From Opitutia bacterium (GTDB lineage: Bacteria > Verrucomicrobiota > Verrucomicrobiia > Opitutales > Opitutaceae): a stretch of DNA of 64,000 nt. Made by a program: the position numbers and the translations under genes. The stretch covers positions 1-64,000 of the forward strand of contig CANJLB010000019.1 in assembly GCA_947475065.1 (NCBI GenBank). The letters are read 5' to 3'. The notes under the pieces are model-generated. The model was given only the letters and a program-made list of their open reading frames with translations, ran no database searches and was not told where the DNA came from. Positions 60,389-64,000 of the stretch are shown here, in pieces (position 1 is the first letter of the stretch; every line of letters begins with the position of its first letter).

Positions 60389-61237
60389 CTACGTCCGCCA
60401 GGCGAAAATAAAACGGTCGCGCCCGGTCAAATCTTGCCGCGACTCGGTGCGGATGAAGCCGGCCTCGGTGGCGAGACGTAACAATGCGGGGTGTTGCGCG
60501 ATGCCGGTCTCCAGCGCCAGCAGGCCGCCGGCATTGAGCCAGGTGGGTGCGGTGGCGACGATCACACGCAAGTCAGCGAGGCCATCCTCGGCGGCCGTAA
60601 GCGCGGCGGACGGGTCGAAGTCGCGCACTTCCGGTGTAGCGGCGGCAGTCTCGGCGGCGGATAGATAGGGCGGGTTGGACACGATGAGGTCGAAACGCGC
60701 CTCGGCCGGCAGCGCGGCGCACCAGTCGGAGCGGAGCAGGGTGACGCGCTCCGCCAGACCAAGCGCCGTGGCGTTTTCACCGGCCAGCGCCAGCGCGTCA
60801 TCGCTCGCATCCACCGCCGTCACACGCGCGGCCGGCCAGTGCCGGGCGAGCGCCAGCGCGATGGCACCGCCGCCGGTGCCGAGGTCAAGCACGGTGGCGG
60901 GTGCCGCAGACAGGAGCTGCGTGACGAGTTCGACGAGCAGCTCCGTCTCCGGACGCGGGATGAGCGCGCGCCGGTCGGTCTTGAGCTTCAACCCAAAAAA
61001 ATCCGTCTCCCCCAGGATGTGCTGCAACGGCTCTCGTTGCGCGCGGCGGCGGACCATGGGGCGGATTGTTTCCAGCTCAGCCTCGGTCAGGACCCGCTCG
61101 AACTGGAGGTAAAGCGCCATCCTTTTCAGCCCGAGCGCATGGCCGATGAGATGCTCCGCGTTGAGGCGCGGTGACTCGACCCCCCGGCCGCCGAGATAAT
61201 CGGTCGTCTTTTTGATAATTTCGAGAAGGGAAGACAC
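60389..61237 (-). CDS. prmC: Release factor glutamine methyltransferase
   Basis: PrmC methylates the glutamine of the GGQ motif in peptide release factors, using SAM. The 282-residue product has the N-terminal helical domain, the SAM-binding VLDLGTGGGAIALALA and the substrate motif NPPYLS. The start is a GTG. It follows prfA on the same strand, 99 bases downstream, the pairing found in many bacteria. Confidence 0.93.
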   Translation of the reverse strand: MSSLLEIIKKTTDYLGGRGVESPRLNAEHLIGHALGLKRMALYLQFERVLTEAELETIRPMVRRRAQREPLQHILGETDFFGLKLKTDRRALIPRPETELLVELVTQLLSAAPATVLDLGTGGGAIALALARHWPAARVTAVDASDDALALAGENATALGLAERVTLLRSDWCAALPAEARFDLIVSNPPYLSAAETAAATPEVRDFDPSAALTAAEDGLADLRVIVATAPTWLNAGGLLALETGIAQHPALLRLATEAGFIRTESRQDLTGRDRFIFAWRT

Positions 61238-61336
61238 AGCGGAAGCGCGGGGTTGGCGATGGGGTGAGGGTTATGTGGACGGGGTGATTGCGAAATGCGC
61301 GGGTAGCTGGGACCGCCCATGGGAGCCAGGCTGTTT

Positions 61337-62425
61337 TCAACCGGTCCGGCCGGTGAGCACCGCCAGTTTTTCCTCGAAGTCGGCGCGCTGGAGGGCGGCG
61401 ATAATTTCGCCAAAACCGCCTTCCATGACCTGCGGAAGGCTGTGGACGGTGAAGCCGATGCGGTGGTCGGTCACGCGGTTCTGGAGATAATGGTAGGTTC
61501 GGATGCGCTCGCTGCGGTCACCGGTGCCAATCTGGCTGCGGCGGTCGGCGGCGTATTTCGCCCGCTCCTCGTCCTCCTTGCGCTGGAGCAGCCGCGAGCG
61601 GAGCACGGCCAGCGCGCTGGCCTTGTTCTTCTGCTGCGAGCGGCCGTCGGCGCAGTACGCCACCAGGCCGCTGGGCCGGTGGACGACCCGCACGGCAGAG
61701 TCGGTGGTGTTGACGCCCTGTCCGCCGGGGCCGCTCGCGCGCATCACGGTGATGTCCAGGTCCTGCGGATCGAGCTTCACGTCCACCTCGCCGGCCTCGG
61801 GCAGCACGGCGACGGTCACGGTGGAGGTGTGGATGCGGCCGCCCGCCTCGGTGACTGGCACGCGCTTCACACGATGGACCCCGCTCTCAAACTTGAGCTG
61901 CTTGCAAACATCCGTGCCGCTCACCAGGAAGCTGACCTCGCGCAGGCCGCCGCGTTCGCTCGGGCTGCCGCCGAGCGGCTCGACGCGCCAGCCCTGGGCG
62001 TCGGCATACTTCTGATAGGCGCGCGCGAGCTCGGCCGCGAAGAGCGCCGCTTCCTCACCCCCGGTGCCGGCGCGCAGCTCAAGGATGGTGTTGCGCGAAT
62101 CGCCGGGCTCGGGCGGGATCATCGCCCGCAGCACGGTGTCGCGGAGCCCGGTGCGGCGGGCGGCCAGGGCGGGCAGCTCGGCGGCGGCGAGCTCACGCAA
62201 CGCGCCGTCGGCGGCGGGTGACGCGGCCAGGGCCTCGGCCTCGGTGGTTTCGCGGCCGAGTTTCTCCCAGGCGCGGAAATCGGCCACGAGCGCCGCCAGC
62301 TTCTGCTGCTCGCGCGTGACCTCGGCCGCCGCCCGCGCATCCGTATAAAAGCCCGGTGCGGCCATGCGCGCGCTCAGCTCGTCGAGACGGCGCTGGAAGG
62401 GGGTGATGTCAGGGAGGGTTTCCAC
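61337..62425 (-). CDS. prfA: Peptide chain release factor 1
   Basis: RF1 reads UAA and UAG stop codons. The 362-residue product has the hydrolysis motif SGPGGQGVN and the RF1-type tripeptide region VHRVKRVPVTEAGGRIHTS, whose PVT marks it as RF1 rather than RF2. The start is a GTG at 62425. prmC, its modifying enzyme, lies downstream in the same direction. Confidence 0.94.
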   Translation of the reverse strand: METLPDITPFQRRLDELSARMAAPGFYTDARAAAEVTREQQKLAALVADFRAWEKLGRETTEAEALAASPAADGALRELAAAELPALAARRTGLRDTVLRAMIPPEPGDSRNTILELRAGTGGEEAALFAAELARAYQKYADAQGWRVEPLGGSPSERGGLREVSFLVSGTDVCKQLKFESGVHRVKRVPVTEAGGRIHTSTVTVAVLPEAGEVDVKLDPQDLDITVMRASGPGGQGVNTTDSAVRVVHRPSGLVAYCADGRSQQKNKASALAVLRSRLLQRKEDEERAKYAADRRSQIGTGDRSERIRTYHYLQNRVTDHRIGFTVHSLPQVMEGGFGEIIAALQRADFEEKLAVLTGRTG

Positions 62426-62588
62426 GGGGCAAAAGGCGGCAGGCGGTGGGTCGCAGTGGGACAGGAACGAAAAAACGAAAGGCGCGGGGCTGATTTGCGG
62501 ATTGCGCGGCGCGGCACGGGCGGCTTGGCTGGCCGCGTGCCATCGCGGCGGCGGACGGTTCGTCCGCTAGCGGTGTTGCGCAACAAAA

Positions 62589-63632
62589 ATGGCCACGACC
62601 CTTTTCACGCAGAACACCATCGCGCTCATCTGGGATTTCGACAAGACCTTAATCCCGGAATACATGCAGTCGCCGCTGTTCCGCCGCCATGCGATTGACG
62701 AGGCCAATTTCTGGCAGGAAACCAACGCCCTCGCCGCGCGCTACCGCGAGCGCGGCTACCACCTCTCGCCGGAGATCGCCTACCTCAACCACCTGCTCAC
62801 GTATGTGCAGGCCGGGCCGCTCGCCGGCCTGAACAACCGGATGCTGCAGGACTGCGGTGCGGAAATAAAATTTTATCCCGGCCTGCCGGAATTCTTCGAC
62901 CTCGCCCGGGGCTTTGTGCGCGAGAAGCCGAAATACACCGGGCACGGCATCACGCTCGAACACTACATCGTGAGCACCGGCCTCGCGCCCATGATCCGCG
63001 GCAGCGCCATCGCGCCGCACGTGGACGGCGTGTGGGCGTGCGAGTTCATCGAGAACCCGCTCCAGCCGGGCTTCCTGCAGCAGCGCGACCTGCCCCTCGA
63101 CCCGCCCTCGGCGGAGATCGCACAGATCGGCCTCGTCATTGACAACACGACCAAGACCCGCGCCATCTTCGAAATCAACAAGGGCACGAACAAAAATCCC
63201 GCCATTGACGTGAACGCCAAGATGGCCGCCGAAGACCGCCGCATCCCGCTGCAAAACATGATCTACATCGCCGACGGCCCGAGCGACGTGCCCAGTTTCG
63301 CCGTCGTTGAGGGCGGCGGCGGACGGGGCTATGCGGTCTATAACCCAGAGCGGCGCGACGAGTTTGCCCAGAACGACCGGCTGCTCCAGACACGCCGCAT
63401 CTCGGGCTACGGCCCGGCCGACTACACGCCGGCGAGCAGCACCGCCCAATGGCTGCGGATGCACGTCCACCAGATTTGCGATCGCATCGTGGCCGACCGT
63501 GAGGCGGCGGTCGCGCAGAAGGCGACCAAGCCGCCCCGCCACCTGAACGTCACGCCCGAGGACGAAGCCGCCCGCCGCATGACGATGCCACAGACACCAC
63601 GGCAGGCCTCGTTTCTTGAAGGAGAAAAGTGA
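62589..63632 (+). CDS. HAD-superfamily hydrolase
   Basis: The 347-residue product has HAD motif I WDFDKTLIP (nucleophile and acid aspartates at about 16 and 18), motif II in IVSTGLAP, and motif IV YIADGPSDVPSFAVV. A large helical cap lies between motifs I and II (about 25-110). The C-terminal 70 residues are basic and probably disordered. It acts on a phosphorylated substrate that cannot be named. It is divergent from prfA with 163 bases between. Confidence 0.8.
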   Translation: MATTLFTQNTIALIWDFDKTLIPEYMQSPLFRRHAIDEANFWQETNALAARYRERGYHLSPEIAYLNHLLTYVQAGPLAGLNNRMLQDCGAEIKFYPGLPEFFDLARGFVREKPKYTGHGITLEHYIVSTGLAPMIRGSAIAPHVDGVWACEFIENPLQPGFLQQRDLPLDPPSAEIAQIGLVIDNTTKTRAIFEINKGTNKNPAIDVNAKMAAEDRRIPLQNMIYIADGPSDVPSFAVVEGGGGRGYAVYNPERRDEFAQNDRLLQTRRISGYGPADYTPASSTAQWLRMHVHQICDRIVADREAAVAQKATKPPRHLNVTPEDEAARRMTMPQTPRQASFLEGEK

Positions 63633-63812
63633 TTCCTACGTATAGGCCCAGAGAGCTTGTCGGACAAACCACGGGCGCGGACTCAGTCTTATGCTGGGTA
63701 TGGTGATGCCATCTTTGCTCCTGTTTCGCCCTTCATAGTCCCACCCTCCCGGCCTCGGCGAGCTGGCTGGCTGCAACTGGGCCAAAGCGAGTTTAGGAAT
63801 GCCCGAACAAAA

Positions 63813-63839
63813 AACCGGCGTCCTTTTGGGACGCCGGTT
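63813..63839 (-). terminator. Terminator of the right-edge gene
   Basis: An 11-bp perfect stem, AACCGGCGTCC and GGACGCCGGTT, has a five-base loop. On the minus strand it is followed by a run of T (plus strand AAAAAA at 63808-63814), so it ends a transcript coming from the right. It lies 31 bases after the stop of the partial gene at 63871. Confidence 0.85.
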
Positions 63840-63870
63840 GTGCTTGGGAAGTGATCTAAGCGCCCGGCGC

Positions 63871-64000
63871 TCAGGGAATCGCGATGGTGGTGTTCTCCGT
63901 CGGCGTGGGTTGAGACGGAGGTGTATTTGGGGTCGGGGGCTGAGTGATTGCATCGGGCACGACCGGCTGAACCACAGGCGGCGCAACATTCTGGAGCGGG
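63871..64000 (-). CDS. C-terminal end of a gene entering from the right edge (partial)
   Basis: The minus strand shows 42 codons ending in TGA at 63871-63873, with an open frame to the window edge. The text is Pro/Thr/Gln-rich (PPVVQPVVPDAITQPPTPNT, then ENTTIAIP), like the disordered tail of an envelope or surface protein. A strong terminator 31 bases downstream supports a real transcript end. The function is not visible. Confidence 0.6.
   Translation of the reverse strand, partial: PLQNVAPPVVQPVVPDAITQPPTPNTPPSQPTPTENTTIAIP

Overview
The window is about 64 kb of GC-rich bacterial chromosome and looks like Verrucomicrobiota, probably Opitutaceae. This is inferred from gene content: a very large beta-strand-repeat protein with a VPEP-type PEP-CTERM anchor, a LodA-type quinoprotein, a cupredoxin next to a PQQ-type propeller protein, a Gld-type ABC exporter, and many verrucomicrobial-style hypotheticals. 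No phage, transposase, integrase or CRISPR array was seen. Most of the window is ordinary core genome, densely packed on both strands, with unusually repeat-rich intergenic spaces.

Layout. 0-18 kb: tRNA-Leu; a loose set of molybdenum-cofactor genes (mobA, moaE, moaA, moeA) interleaved with dsbD, a cupredoxin/propeller pair, a cinA-type gene, uvrC, a PrxQ-type peroxiredoxin, a CorC/HlyC-type membrane protein and two proteins with concealed kinase-like motifs. 18-20 kb: a tandemly duplicated palindromic element that has copied the 3' end of uxaC, next to what looks like an ORF6N gene remnant. 20-25 kb: a four-gene Gld-type ABC exporter operon on the minus strand. 25-30 kb: ACT-domain protein, a frameshifted membrane gene, DUF485 plus an ActP-type symporter, and a Cys-rich membrane/TPR-like protein. 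30-35 kb: the giant lectin/beta-strand-repeat PEP-CTERM protein. 35-42 kb: purE, metF, then a lodA-lodB-amidohydrolase operon with a Tat signal on LodA, and a homocysteine methyltransferase. 42-48 kb: SDR plus uxuA (hexuronate catabolism), an esterase, fhs and purN. 48-55 kb: dnaJ, grpE, a manA with a fused membrane tail, ftsK, rodZ, a flavodoxin. 55-64 kb: a membrane-fused dihydroorotate-dehydrogenase-like protein, proS, prmC, prfA, a HAD hydrolase, and the 3' end of a gene entering from the right edge.

How genes work together. mobA, moaA, moaE and moeA make molybdenum cofactor, though moaC, moaD and the molybdoenzyme are not here. uxaC, uxuA and the SDR give glucuronate to fructuronate to mannonate to 2-keto-3-deoxygluconate. 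fhs, metF, purN and the homocysteine methyltransferase belong to one-carbon metabolism. dnaJ/grpE and prfA/prmC are functional pairs. The most novel-looking unit is the predicted Tat-exported LodA oxidase with its LodB maturase and a translationally coupled amidohydrolase. The most novel non-coding signal is three families of intergenic inverted repeats, one of which captured and duplicated the end of uxaC.
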